Assembly (NCBI RefSeq): GCF_002885975.1
Contig: NZ_POSP01000003.1
Coordinates: 2,356,001 to 2,420,000, forward strand
Direction of reading: 5' to 3'
DNA length: 64,000 nt
From: Paucibacter aquatile
GTDB lineage: Bacteria; Pseudomonadota; Gammaproteobacteria; Burkholderiales; Burkholderiaceae_C
Below are positions 1 to 8,620 of this stretch, piece after piece. The translations under genes and the position numbers were made by a program. How positions within the stretch are numbered: the stretch's first letter is position 1; the number at the start of each line of letters is the position of its first letter. A model generated the notes under the pieces. That model was not told the DNA's origin. It made no database searches and saw nothing but the letters and a program-made list of their open reading frames with translations.

Positions 1-659
1 GCCGCTTGCAAGCGCTGCAAATACTCCGCCGTGCTGCCCTGGCGCGCATTGACGCGCAAGGTCATGGGCGGGTGGCTGTTGTTGGCCAGGAGCAGCTGAT
101 CCCAGACCTCGGGCCAATCGGCCTGCAGCTTTTCGATCCACCAGCGAGGGTGGTTGTAGCGAGCCACCTCGCCGGCCGTGCCGGCTTCGGCCGCGGTCAC
201 CTGGGCTTGCAGATCGGCACGTTCGCGCAAAAAGCGGCGCAAGACCGCGTTGACGAAGCCGGCGCTGGCCGGCATGCGCTTGCGCACCGCGCTGACAGCC
301 TGGTCCACGACGGTGTGATCGGCATACGGTGCGGAACCAGGGCCACCGCCCTGATCCCACAGCAAGGCCAGGGCCGTCAGCAGCAGGCCCTCGACCTTGG
401 GCGGCGGGCTCTTCGGCGCCAGCACGGCGCGCAACGCCTCGGCCGCGCCGAGATGGCGCAACACATGAAAGCTCAAGGATTGGGTGCCTGGACGCAGCTC
501 GGCCGGGCATTGCGCCAGCAGCTCGGTCAGCGAACGCCCCGCTCGCACGGCTTGCACGGCGTCCGCCACCTGGAGCAGCAATTTGTGCAGCGGTGGCGCC
601 AGCTTGGCCGGGGCGGGGGAAGAGGAAGCAACAGAGGATGGTTTCGCAGTCGGGCTCAC
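1..659 (-). CDS. rsmB: 16S rRNA m5C967 methyltransferase RsmB (partial, N-terminal part)
   Basis: Members of this family (RsmB/Sun/Fmu) methylate cytosine 967 of 16S rRNA with S-adenosylmethionine. Only about 219 residues are inside the window; the catalytic domain lies beyond base 1. The visible part is an all-helical NusB-like RNA-binding domain (about residues 20-140, including SAGFVNAVLRRF) and then the linker with RYNHPRWWIEKL and PMTLRVN that leads into the methyltransferase core in this family. The GTG at 659 is chosen as start because it follows a stretch without an in-frame ATG and leaves a complete NusB domain; the Ser/Ala/Pro-rich first 15 residues make the exact start uncertain. 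It is divergent from folE, with 111 bp between the starts. Confidence 0.9.
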   Translation of the reverse strand, partial: MSPTAKPSSVASSSPAPAKLAPPLHKLLLQVADAVQAVRAGRSLTELLAQCPAELRPGTQSLSFHVLRHLGAAEALRAVLAPKSPPPKVEGLLLTALALLWDQGGGPGSAPYADHTVVDQAVSAVRKRMPASAGFVNAVLRRFLRERADLQAQVTAAEAGTAGEVARYNHPRWWIEKLQADWPEVWDQLLLANNSHPPMTLRVNARQGSTAEYLQRLQA

Positions 660-770
660 CGCTTCAGTGTAGGGGAGCAGGCCCTCCAAGCCGGCAGGCA
701 AGACCTGGCACTGCAAGGACTTTGCAATCCGGACACAATGCCCCATTGCACCGAACAGCGAGAACACCCC

Positions 771-1499
771 ATGACCGGCGTCCTGCCTGCAAACCCCACT
801 CCCCGCGACGAGCGCGAGCTGGCCGAGCTGCCCGCCTCGGAGCGCGTGCGCTACCGCCTGGTCGGCGCCGGCTGCCGCCACCACGCCAATGACAACATCG
901 CCGATTTCATCAAGGACGGCGAGCTGGACGAGATCCAGGCCGAGGTCCAGGCCAAGCTGCAGGAGGTGCTGCGCGCCCTGGTGATCGACACCGACAGCGA
1001 CCACAACACCCAGGACACCGCCAAGCGCGTGGCCAAGATGTTTGTGCGCGAGGTCTTCAAGGGCCGCTACGTGCCCATGCCGCCGGTCACCGAGTTCCCG
1101 AATTTCACCCGGCTCAACGAGCTGATGATCGTGGGCCCCATCACCGTCCGCAGCGCCTGCTCGCACCACCTCTGCCCCATCATGGGCCGGGTCTGGATCG
1201 GCCTGCTGCCCAACGAACACTCCAACCTGATCGGCCTGTCCAAGTACACCCGCATCTGCGACTGGATCATGAGCCGCCCGCAGATCCAGGAAGAGGCTGT
1301 CACCATGCTGGCCAACGAGTTGCAGGAACGCGTGCAGCCGGACGGCCTGGCCATCGTCATGGAAGCCGATCACTTCTGCATGCACTGGCGCGGGGTCAAG
1401 GACACGGAAACCAAGATGACCAACAGCGTGATGCGCGGCGCCTTCCTCAAGGACCCGAATCTGCGCCGCGAATTCCTGTCCTTGCTGAGCAAGAAGTAA
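771..1499 (+). CDS. folE: GTP cyclohydrolase I
   Basis: Converts GTP to 7,8-dihydroneopterin triphosphate, the first step of folate (and other pterin) synthesis in the cytoplasm. The 242-residue product has the family's Zn ligands in CSHHL (Cys130, His133) and HFC (Cys203), and the conserved stretch LIGLSKYTRICDWIMSRPQ. The first ~30 residues are a non-conserved extension. ATG 771 is preferred; an in-frame ATG at 738 would add 11 residues, and neither has a clear Shine-Dalgarno sequence. The next gene, 60 bp downstream on the same strand, encodes a BLUF blue-light sensor, so the two may be co-transcribed. Confidence 0.95.
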   Translation: MTGVLPANPTPRDERELAELPASERVRYRLVGAGCRHHANDNIADFIKDGELDEIQAEVQAKLQEVLRALVIDTDSDHNTQDTAKRVAKMFVREVFKGRYVPMPPVTEFPNFTRLNELMIVGPITVRSACSHHLCPIMGRVWIGLLPNEHSNLIGLSKYTRICDWIMSRPQIQEEAVTMLANELQERVQPDGLAIVMEADHFCMHWRGVKDTETKMTNSVMRGAFLKDPNLRREFLSLLSKK

Positions 1500-1559
1500 G
1501 TCGAAACCGTCGAAGACGTCGAGCACAGCGTCGGCGTCAGCCCCACCGGAGCCCTCCCC

Positions 1560-1982
1560 ATGCTAGTTCGTCTTCTCTACGCCAGCCGCGCCCACAGCCC
1601 CATGGGCGATGCCGAGCTCAGCACCATCCTGAAACAGTCGCGCGAGCACAACCCCGCCGAAGGCATCACCGGCCTGCTCTGCTACACCGACGGCATCTTC
1701 ATGCAGGTGCTGGAAGGCGGCCGCGATGCCATCAACGCCCGCTACAAGCGCATCGTCAGCGACAACCGCCACCACGACGTGATCCTGCTCAGCTACGAAG
1801 AGGTGGGCGAGCGGGAATTCGCCGGCTGGTCCATGGGCCAGGTGAATCTGCAGCGCCTCAACCCCGGCCTGGTGCTCAAGTACTCCGAAACCGCCAAGCT
1901 CGACCCCTACCGCATGAGCGGCCGCGCCTTGATGGCCCTGTTCCACGAGCTGGTCAGCTCGGGCGCCATCGTCTGCAGCTGA
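1560..1982 (+). CDS. BLUF-domain blue-light photoreceptor (single domain)
   Basis: A 140-residue protein made almost wholly of one BLUF domain, which binds FAD and senses blue light by a rearranged hydrogen-bond network. The key residues are present: Tyr7 in RLLYASRA, Asn31 in EHNPAEGITGLL, Gln49 in FMQVLEG, and Trp90/Met92 in FAGWSMG. There is no attached EAL, GGDEF or other output domain, so it must signal through a partner (inference). It lies 60 bp after folE on the same strand with no visible terminator between. The C-terminal ~45 residues would form the cap helices of short BLUF proteins. Confidence 0.93.
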   Translation: MLVRLLYASRAHSPMGDAELSTILKQSREHNPAEGITGLLCYTDGIFMQVLEGGRDAINARYKRIVSDNRHHDVILLSYEEVGEREFAGWSMGQVNLQRLNPGLVLKYSETAKLDPYRMSGRALMALFHELVSSGAIVCS

Positions 1983-2134
1983 GGCGGCGTTCGGCATTCA
2001 GCGGAGACTCGCTGGAAGTCTTGAATGGGCTTCTGCGTTGCGACAGTGTCCCGGTCAACATGGCTTGGCGAGAAAAAAGCTGAGATGGCCATCTTTCGCT
2101 GAGCTCTTCAAGTCAGCGAAGCCGCAGTCCATGG

Positions 2135-2156
2135 AAAAGGGGCAACAAGACCCCTT
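2135..2156 (-). terminator. weak terminator-like hairpin after the glycerophosphodiesterase gene
   Basis: Read on the minus strand, AAGGGG (2156-2151) pairs with CCCCTT (2142-2137) across an 8-base loop, and the 3' arm runs into four T. It lies about 30 bp past the stop of the minus-strand gene at 2185-3429. The stem is only 6 bp, so this is a weak call. Confidence 0.35.
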
Positions 2157-2184
2157 CGCATGAACCGAGGTCCGTAAAGACGAC

Positions 2185-3429
2185 TCAGCCCGCCTTGTGC
2201 TGCTTGCGGCGGCGCACCCAGGCGCCCATGCCGGCCAGGCCAGCGAGCATCAGGGCGTAGCTCTGCGGCTCTGGCACGGCGGCGATGGCGGCTACGGCCG
2301 CGACGCCGAGGTCGGGTTGGTCGGTGAAGAAGCCGTCCATGCCCAGATCCACAAAAGCCTTGATCTGGCCGGTCAGGTCGCCGAAAGCGGCGGGGTCGGC
2401 GCTGCTGTCGAATTCATTCGGCAGAAAGGCATTCTCGGCGCGGAAGGTCCAGCCATGCACGATCAGACCGCGCTGGTGGGCATTGGCGATCAGCTGGGTG
2501 GGGGCACCGAGCTTGCCATTGGCCAGGGCAATCATCAGATTGGTGTTGGAGCCCACGCCATCGGCATAGCTCTTGATGAAGTCCAGGCCGGCAGCGGAGG
2601 CCAGTTCGGCGTAGCTGCGGTTGTCGTCAAAGGGGCGGCCGCTGCCGTTGAGCAGCTGGGCGATGCGGATGTCGGTCTTGCCGTTGATGTACTGCAGATT
2701 GCCGACTTCGAAGGACTGGATGAACACCGGCGCGTTGCGGTCGTTGCCGTAGTTGGCGTGCAGGGTCTCGACCAGCTTGTCTTCCATGCGCTTCAGACCG
2801 TTGGCATCGGTGAAGTTCTTGAAGTAGGTCGGGTGCTTGGTCTCGGGATAGATACCGATGGTGCGGCCGGTCTCGATGGACTTGGCCTTGGCCAGGTCGA
2901 TCACGTCTTGCAGGGTCGGGATCACGAACTGGTTGTTGTAGCTGTTGTTGCCGGTGCGCAGATCGCGCAGGCGTTCCTGGGCGCGGATGTCGCTGCGGAT
3001 CTCGGCGGCCGTGAAGTCTTCGGCAAACCAGCCACCGACCTTCTGGCCGTCCACGGTCTTGACCGTCAGGCGGTTGGCGTACTTGCTCAGCTCCCAGACA
3101 TTGGTGCTGCTGTCGGTGCGGTTCAGCACCGGCGCACCGTTGACGAGCTTGATGCTGCCATCGGCATTCAGGTCCACACGGGCCAGCAGAGGCTCGTGGC
3201 GGGCCAGCAGCTCGCCGTCCTTGGTCATGACCAGATCGGGCTCGATGAAGTTGGCGCCCTGGGCGATGGCCAGGCTGTAGGCCTCCAGGGTGTGCTCGGG
3301 GCGGTAGCCCGAGGCGCCACGGTGGCCGATGACGATGGGGGCGTCACCGCTCAGGGTGTTCCATGCTTGGGCAGGCAGGGCAGTGCCCAGGCTCAGCAGG
3401 ACGGCAAGGCTCAGGACAGAGGCTTTCAT
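2185..3429 (-). CDS. glycerophosphodiester phosphodiesterase with PEP-CTERM sorting signal
   Basis: Predicted to hydrolyse glycerophosphodiesters to glycerol 3-phosphate and an alcohol outside the cytoplasm. The 414-residue protein has a signal peptide (residues 1-22, cleavage after PAQA), then a GDPD TIM barrel beginning IVIGHRGASG with His36/Arg37, Glu63 and Asp65 (IEPDL) and His78 (ARHEP), the metal/catalytic positions of the family. The C-terminus is a PEP-CTERM tripartite signal: VPEP at 385-388, a hydrophobic helix and an Arg-rich tail (RRRKQ), the substrate mark for exosortase processing. ATG 3429 is chosen over longer starts because it begins the signal peptide and has GGAG upstream. 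No exosortase gene is in the window. Confidence 0.9.
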   Translation of the reverse strand: MKASVLSLAVLLSLGTALPAQAWNTLSGDAPIVIGHRGASGYRPEHTLEAYSLAIAQGANFIEPDLVMTKDGELLARHEPLLARVDLNADGSIKLVNGAPVLNRTDSSTNVWELSKYANRLTVKTVDGQKVGGWFAEDFTAAEIRSDIRAQERLRDLRTGNNSYNNQFVIPTLQDVIDLAKAKSIETGRTIGIYPETKHPTYFKNFTDANGLKRMEDKLVETLHANYGNDRNAPVFIQSFEVGNLQYINGKTDIRIAQLLNGSGRPFDDNRSYAELASAAGLDFIKSYADGVGSNTNLMIALANGKLGAPTQLIANAHQRGLIVHGWTFRAENAFLPNEFDSSADPAAFGDLTGQIKAFVDLGMDGFFTDQPDLGVAAVAAIAAVPEPQSYALMLAGLAGMGAWVRRRKQHKAG

Positions 3430-3563
3430 GAGGTGGAGCTCCAGAGAATGCAAAGAGGAAAGAAGCCGGCAGCATGGAAGCCGGCGATGACGCGGCCATG
3501 AAATGAGCCGCTCTGCGCCCTGGTCCGAACGGCTCACGCCCGGCGCTTGCTAGAGTGCGCGCC

Positions 3564-4118
3564 ATGAGCACCGATGACTTGAGCTGGCACCAGCTGGAAG
3601 ACGTGGACGCGGCCCAGCTGCTGGCGTTTGAACTGCAGCACCGCGCCTTTTTTGAAGCGCGCATCAATGCCCGCGCGCCGTCCTACTACCGGCTGGAGGC
3701 CGTGCGTGCCTCGCTGGACGAGGCACGCGCGCAGCGCCTGGCCGATCAGGCCTACGGCTTTGTGCTGCAGTTGGGCGGCGAGATCGTCGGCCGCATCAAT
3801 CTGACGGCCGTGCAGCGCCAGCATTTCAACCGCGCCCAACTCGGCTATCGCATCGGAGAACCCTGGCAGGGCCGCGGCATCGCCAGCCGGGCCGTCGCCC
3901 AACTGCTGCAGCGGGCGCGTGCCGAGCTGGGCCTTTGGCGCATCGAGGCCGTGGCGCGGGCCGGCAATCTCGGCTCGGTGCGTGTGCTGGAGCGCAATGG
4001 CTTCACGCCCTACGGCCGCACGGCGCAGAGCATGTGCATCCAGGGTGAGTGGCATGACCAGATCCTCTTTGAGTGGCGCAGCGGCGAGGCGCCGCATCTG
4101 CAGCCAGCGCCGGTCTGA
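3564..4118 (+). CDS. GNAT-family N-acetyltransferase (RimJ/RimL-like)
   Basis: A 184-residue acetyl-CoA-dependent N-acetyltransferase of the RimJ/RimL type. The acetyl-CoA-binding motif A is seen as QLGYRIGEPWQGRGIASRAV (about residues 92-111), followed by motif B around GLWRIEAVARAGNLGSVRVLE and the typical NGF turn (RNGFTPYGR). Substrate cannot be told from sequence; relatives acetylate N-terminal Ala/Ser of ribosomal proteins or small molecules. The ATG at 3564 is the second of two close in-frame ATGs. The stop codon overlaps the ATG at 4118 of the ABC transporter gene by one base (TGATG), which suggests translational coupling. Confidence 0.88.
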   Translation: MSTDDLSWHQLEDVDAAQLLAFELQHRAFFEARINARAPSYYRLEAVRASLDEARAQRLADQAYGFVLQLGGEIVGRINLTAVQRQHFNRAQLGYRIGEPWQGRGIASRAVAQLLQRARAELGLWRIEAVARAGNLGSVRVLERNGFTPYGRTAQSMCIQGEWHDQILFEWRSGEAPHLQPAPV

Positions 4119-5923
4119 TGCCACTCGAATCAACAACCCTTGCCCAGTTCCCCATGCATCCCCTGAAACGCCTGCTTGCCTATGCCCAGGGCCACCGCCG
4201 CGAGATCCGTGCGGCCACGCTGTACTCCATCCTCAACAAGTTCTTCGATATCCTGCCCGAGGTGCTGATCGGCGCCGCGGTCGATGTGGTGGTGCGCGGC
4301 GAGCAGAGCTTTCTGGCCAAGAACATCCTGGTCGGCGTGGGCATCACCGACACATGGCAGCAGCTGCTCTTCCTCGGTGCGCTGAACATGGTGGTGTGGA
4401 TGGGCGAATCCTGGTTCGAGTTCCTGCTGGAGTTGAAGTGGCGCGGCCTGGCCCAGAACATCCAGCATGAGCTGCGCCTGGACACCTACGGCCATGTGCA
4501 GAAGCTGGAGTTGGCTTACTTCGAAAATCAGCGCACCGGCTCGCTGATGTCTATCCTCAACGACGACATCAACCAGCTCGAACGCTTTCTCAACGGCGGC
4601 GCCAACCAGATCATCCAGGTGGTCTGTTCCTCGCTGATGGTCAGCGCGGTCTTCTTTGCTCTGCAGCCAGGCCTGGCCCTGATCGCCCTGCTGCCGGTGC
4701 CGGCGATTTTGTTCGGCACCTTCTGGTTCCAGAAGCGCCTGGCGCCGCGCTATGCCGAGGTGCGCGAAGCGGCCGGTGATGTCTCGGCCCGGCTCAACAA
4801 CAACCTGCTGGGCCTGGCCACCATCAAGGCCTTTGCCACTGAGAAGCTGGAGGCCGATCACATCGCCCAGGCCAGCCAGGGCTATCTGGAGTCGAACGCC
4901 CGTGCGATTCGCCTGAGCTCGGCCATCACCCCGGTGATCCGCATGGGCATCCTGGCCGGCTTCACCGCCACCCTGGTTTACGGCGGCTGGCTGACGATTC
5001 ACGGCGATCTGGCCGTGGGCGCCTACTCGGTGCTGGTCTTCCTGACCCAGCGCCTGCTCTGGCCCATGACCCGCCTGGCCGAGGTGGCCGATATGTACCA
5101 GCGCTCCATGGCCGCCACCCAGCGCGCCCTGGGCTTGCTGGACACCCCCATCCGCATTGCCTACGAGGGCGAGCATTTCCCGGTGGCGCAGGCGCGCGCG
5201 GCCCTGCGCTTCGAAGGCGTGGGTTTTGCCTACGCCGAGCAGCCCACGCTGCAGGACCTGAATCTGGAGGTGCCAGCCGGCCAGACCGTGGCCTTTGTCG
5301 GCAGCACCGGCTCGGGCAAGTCCACCCTGGTCAAGCTGCTCTTGCGCTTCTACGAACCGCAGCAAGGCCGCATCCTGTTCGATGGCCGGCCGATCTCGGA
5401 GCTGAATCTGCAGGACCTGCGCCGCTGCATCGGCTATGTCGCCCAGGACAGCTTCCTGACCGACGGCACCATCGCCGAGAACATCGCCTACGGCATGGCC
5501 GAGGCCAGCGACGCGCAGATCCATGAGGCCGCGCGGCTGAGCGAAAGCCTGGAGTTCATAGCCCGCCTGCCCCTGGGCTTTGCCACCCGCGTCGGCGAGC
5601 GCGGCCAGAAGCTCAGCGGCGGCCAACGCCAGCGCCTGGCCCTGGCCCGCGCGATCTTGAAGAACCCGCCGCTGCTGATCTTGGATGAGGCGACCAGCGC
5701 CGTCGACAACGAGACCGAGGCCGCCATCCAGCGCTCGCTGAACGTGGTCAGCCAGGGCCGCACCACGCTCGTCATCGCCCACCGCCTGTCCACCGTGCGC
5801 CAAGCCCATTGCATCCATCTGCTGGAGCATGGTCGCATCGTCGAGAGCGGCACGCATGAGCAGCTGTTGGCGCAGGGCGGGGCCTATGCGGCGCTGTGGC
5901 GCTTGCAGACGGGCGAGCTCTGA
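4118..5923 (+). CDS. ABC exporter, fused permease and ATPase (MsbA/multidrug type)
   Basis: A 601-residue half-transporter that would act as a homodimer in the inner membrane, exporting a lipid or hydrophobic compound; the substrate is unknown. The N-terminal ~350 residues form a six-helix exporter domain. The C-terminal ATPase has Walker A GSTGSGKST (395-403), the signature LSGGQ (499-503), Walker B ILDE with Asp523/Glu524, and the switch His555 (IAHRLST). All catalytic residues are intact. ATG 4118 overlaps the stop of the acetyltransferase gene; ATG 4154 (MHPLKRLL), 12 codons later, is an equally good start since neither has a clear ribosome site. It ends 38 bp before the convergent binding-protein gene. 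Confidence 0.92.
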   Translation: MPLESTTLAQFPMHPLKRLLAYAQGHRREIRAATLYSILNKFFDILPEVLIGAAVDVVVRGEQSFLAKNILVGVGITDTWQQLLFLGALNMVVWMGESWFEFLLELKWRGLAQNIQHELRLDTYGHVQKLELAYFENQRTGSLMSILNDDINQLERFLNGGANQIIQVVCSSLMVSAVFFALQPGLALIALLPVPAILFGTFWFQKRLAPRYAEVREAAGDVSARLNNNLLGLATIKAFATEKLEADHIAQASQGYLESNARAIRLSSAITPVIRMGILAGFTATLVYGGWLTIHGDLAVGAYSVLVFLTQRLLWPMTRLAEVADMYQRSMAATQRALGLLDTPIRIAYEGEHFPVAQARAALRFEGVGFAYAEQPTLQDLNLEVPAGQTVAFVGSTGSGKSTLVKLLLRFYEPQQGRILFDGRPISELNLQDLRRCIGYVAQDSFLTDGTIAENIAYGMAEASDAQIHEAARLSESLEFIARLPLGFATRVGERGQKLSGGQRQRLALARAILKNPPLLILDEATSAVDNETEAAIQRSLNVVSQGRTTLVIAHRLSTVRQAHCIHLLEHGRIVESGTHEQLLAQGGAYAALWRLQTGEL

Positions 5924-5961
5924 GCGGCGCCGGAGGGCGCGCTGAACTTCAAGGTTGAGCT

Positions 5962-6831
5962 TCAGGGATGGGGCAAGGCCTGCCGCAGCTCGGGCGGCAG
6001 GTCGGCGCCAAACCATTTCAGGGCCAGGCGTGCCAGCTCGCCCTGCTGGCGCAACTGCTGCAGGCCCTGGCTCAGCTGGTCCAGCGCGGGCTTGGGCAGA
6101 TTGCGCCGGGCGAGCAGGTGGTAGGGCTCGCTTTGCAGCGCCGGCAGCAGCACCCGGACCTGGTGCTGCACGCCCATGCGCTGCACCGCGAACCAGGCAT
6201 TGCTGAGCGGAAAGTAGAAGAAGCGCCCGCGCCCGGCCAGCAGCATGCGCAGATTGGCCTCGGTCGTCAGCCCGCGGGCGTGCAGATGCAGGCCGCCCTT
6301 GGCCTGCAGCAGGGGCAGGCGTGAACTGTCGTAGTTGAGCAGCACCAGGCCTTGCTCACCGAGCGCCCGCAGCGCCTCCCAGCTGCGCACCTCGACCGGG
6401 TCGTCGGCACGCGCCAGCAGCACATAGGGCATGTTGTAGAGCTCGGGCTGCACGAAGACGAAATCCTGGTCGCGCTCCTCGGTGTGGGTGAGCGCGCACA
6501 GCAGGTCCAGCTCGCCGCTCTTGACCTGTTGCAGCAGGCGTTTCTGCGGCAATGCCTGCTCGACCAGCTGGATCTTCAAGCCCGAGCCGCGCTGGTTCAG
6601 CGCCGCGATCACATCCGCGCAAAAGCCGCTGTGCATCTGCGGGCCATGCTGCAGCCATTTCGGCGCGCCGCCCTGTTCGGCCGCCGTGCGCAAGAGGTAG
6701 CGGATGTTGGTTTCACCGTGCGGGGCGGCATGGGCCGTGGTGCACAGGCTGCCCGTCAAGGCCCACGCCGTCAGCCATGCCATGCAGGCACGGACTGTGA
6801 CGGCCGGGCGCCCTGCCGCTACGGGAATCAT
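5962..6831 (-). CDS. periplasmic substrate-binding protein (amino-acid type, family 3)
   Basis: A 289-residue secreted protein of the bacterial solute-binding family 3 fold. A hydrophobic segment around residues 17-35 ends in TAHA, a likely signal-peptidase I site. Typical family features follow: FCADVIAALNQRG, SGELDLLCALTHTEERDQDF and PYVLLARADD. No ABC permease or ATPase is next to it. Its ATG at 6831 overlaps the stop of the upstream chemoreceptor gene (ATGA), so the two are translationally coupled; an internal ATG at 6783 would give a shorter, more standard signal peptide. The coupling suggests a binding protein that presents a ligand to the chemoreceptor, or a lone sensor; this is inference. 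Confidence 0.82.
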   Translation of the reverse strand: MIPVAAGRPAVTVRACMAWLTAWALTGSLCTTAHAAPHGETNIRYLLRTAAEQGGAPKWLQHGPQMHSGFCADVIAALNQRGSGLKIQLVEQALPQKRLLQQVKSGELDLLCALTHTEERDQDFVFVQPELYNMPYVLLARADDPVEVRSWEALRALGEQGLVLLNYDSSRLPLLQAKGGLHLHARGLTTEANLRMLLAGRGRFFYFPLSNAWFAVQRMGVQHQVRVLLPALQSEPYHLLARRNLPKPALDQLSQGLQQLRQQGELARLALKWFGADLPPELRQALPHP

Positions 6832-8390
6832 TCCCGCCGCCGTGTGGCCGCGAGGCGGAACTTGGCCATGTGGTTCACCAGGGTCTGCGCCTGCTGTTTC
6901 AGGCCCTCGGCCGCGGCCGCCGATTCTTCGACCAGCGACGCGTTCTGCTGCGTCATCTGGTCCAGATGGCCGACGGCCTGGCCGATCTCGCCCAGGGTGC
7001 TGGCCTGGGCGCTGGTGGCACTGGAGATCTCGGCCACGATATGGGTCACGCGCTGCACGCTCTGCACCGCATCGGCAATGGTGGCGCCGGTGGCGCTGAC
7101 CAGCTTGCCGCCGGCCTCCACCTTCTCGGCCGAGGCGCCGATCAGGCTCTTGATCTCACGCGCCGCCTGCGCGCAGCGCTGGGCCAGGGCCCGCACCTCG
7201 CTGGCCACCACGGCGAAGCCGCGCCCCTGTTCGCCGGCACGGGCCGCTTCCACGGCCGCATTCAAGGCCAGGATGTTGGTCTGAAAGGCGATGCTGTCGA
7301 TGACATTGGTGATGTCGGCAATGCGGGCCGAGGACTGCTGGATGTCGGTCATGGTGTCCACCACCTGCTGCACCATGGCGCCGCCGCGGTCGGCCACGGC
7401 CGCAGCCGATTTGGCCAGCTCGTCGGCCTGACGCGCGGCCTGGGCATTGGCCTGCACGCCTTCGCGCAGCTGCATCATGGCCGCCCCCGTTTGCTCCAGG
7501 CTGCTGGCGGCCTGCTCGGTGCGGTTGGACAGGTCCATATTGCCGCTGGCGATCTCGCTGGAGGCCATCTGCACCTGCTCGGCCACATGGCGCACATCGG
7601 CAATCGTGGCGCCCAGCTGGGCGCGCATCTGGTCCAGCGATTCGGCCAGCTCGGCCAGCTCATCGCGGCCCTGCACGACGACCGCCTGGCTCAGATCGCC
7701 CTCGGCGATGCGCGCGGCCATGTCGCGCGCCTGGTCCAGCGGCGCGGTGATGCTGCGGGTGATGGACAGGGCGATCCAGACGCCGCAGGCGGCCGCCCCG
7801 ATCAGCAGGCCGGTGATCAGCCGGAAGGCCGATCGCGCCTGGTCCTCGGCCACATCGCGGGCCTGTTGCAGCTCCTTGCGGCTTTGCTCGGCATAGCCGT
7901 GGATGGGCTCCAGATAGGCCTCCATCGCCGGGATCAGCTCGCCCACCACACGGGCGCGCACGTCGGTGCCGGCGGCTCTTTGCTTGCCGATGTCGTCGCG
8001 CAGCTCCTGGTAGCGCTTGCGGGCCTGGTCGATCTGGGCCTTGATGCGTTCGCTTTCCGCGGATTTGGGCAGGTTGCCCAGGGCGTCCTGAATCTTGTCG
8101 ACCCGGGCGCTGACTTCCTTGGACTTGGCGGTGAAGGCCTTGACGAAATCGGCATCGTCCGACCAGATGGTGATGATGCGGCGCTGGATGTTCGATTCGG
8201 TCAGCCCGGCCCAGCTGCGCGCCAGGTCCAGGGCTTCCATGTCGACATTGACCAGGCGGTCGATCCGGTCGTTGAGCTGCTGGATGCGCCAGATGCCCAG
8301 CGCCGATCCGGCCAGCAACAAGCTCATCACCAGGGCAAAGCCCGTCAGGACGCGCGCTTTCAGGCGCATCGATTGCACGACAGCAAGCAT
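6828..8390 (-). CDS. methyl-accepting chemotaxis protein
   Basis: A 520-residue transmembrane chemoreceptor. Order of parts: TM1 (about 11-33), a periplasmic four-helix-bundle sensor (about 34-185), TM2 (about 188-208), HAMP (about 209-262, SITAPLDQARDMAARIAEGDL region) and the cytoplasmic hairpin whose tip (about 365-405) carries FQTNILALNAAVEAARAGE and GFAVVASEVRALAQR, the CheA/CheW contact site. No C-terminal CheR/CheB pentapeptide is seen. ATG 8390 is chosen because AAGGAG lies 8 bases upstream and it begins a clear TM segment. Its stop overlaps the start of the binding-protein gene by four bases. Confidence 0.93.
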   Translation of the reverse strand: MLAVVQSMRLKARVLTGFALVMSLLLAGSALGIWRIQQLNDRIDRLVNVDMEALDLARSWAGLTESNIQRRIITIWSDDADFVKAFTAKSKEVSARVDKIQDALGNLPKSAESERIKAQIDQARKRYQELRDDIGKQRAAGTDVRARVVGELIPAMEAYLEPIHGYAEQSRKELQQARDVAEDQARSAFRLITGLLIGAAACGVWIALSITRSITAPLDQARDMAARIAEGDLSQAVVVQGRDELAELAESLDQMRAQLGATIADVRHVAEQVQMASSEIASGNMDLSNRTEQAASSLEQTGAAMMQLREGVQANAQAARQADELAKSAAAVADRGGAMVQQVVDTMTDIQQSSARIADITNVIDSIAFQTNILALNAAVEAARAGEQGRGFAVVASEVRALAQRCAQAAREIKSLIGASAEKVEAGGKLVSATGATIADAVQSVQRVTHIVAEISSATSAQASTLGEIGQAVGHLDQMTQQNASLVEESAAAAEGLKQQAQTLVNHMAKFRLAATRRRE

Positions 8391-8620
8391 GGGGTGTCTC
8401 CTTCGCAGTCTCAGCTGCGGACTTCGGGGTTCGTTGTGTTGCTCGCTCCCTGCGAACACTCTATCGCGCGAGGGGCGGCAAGCCCAGCCCCATCGACACC
8501 ATTTCAGAACCCTGAGATCGACATCCACATGCCTTCTCTTGAGCGCGCGCTGCGCCGCCGGTGCGCTCTGCAGCTTGTGTCGACTTCAATCGACAGCAGC
8601 GCTGCGCCGCGGCTTTCGTT

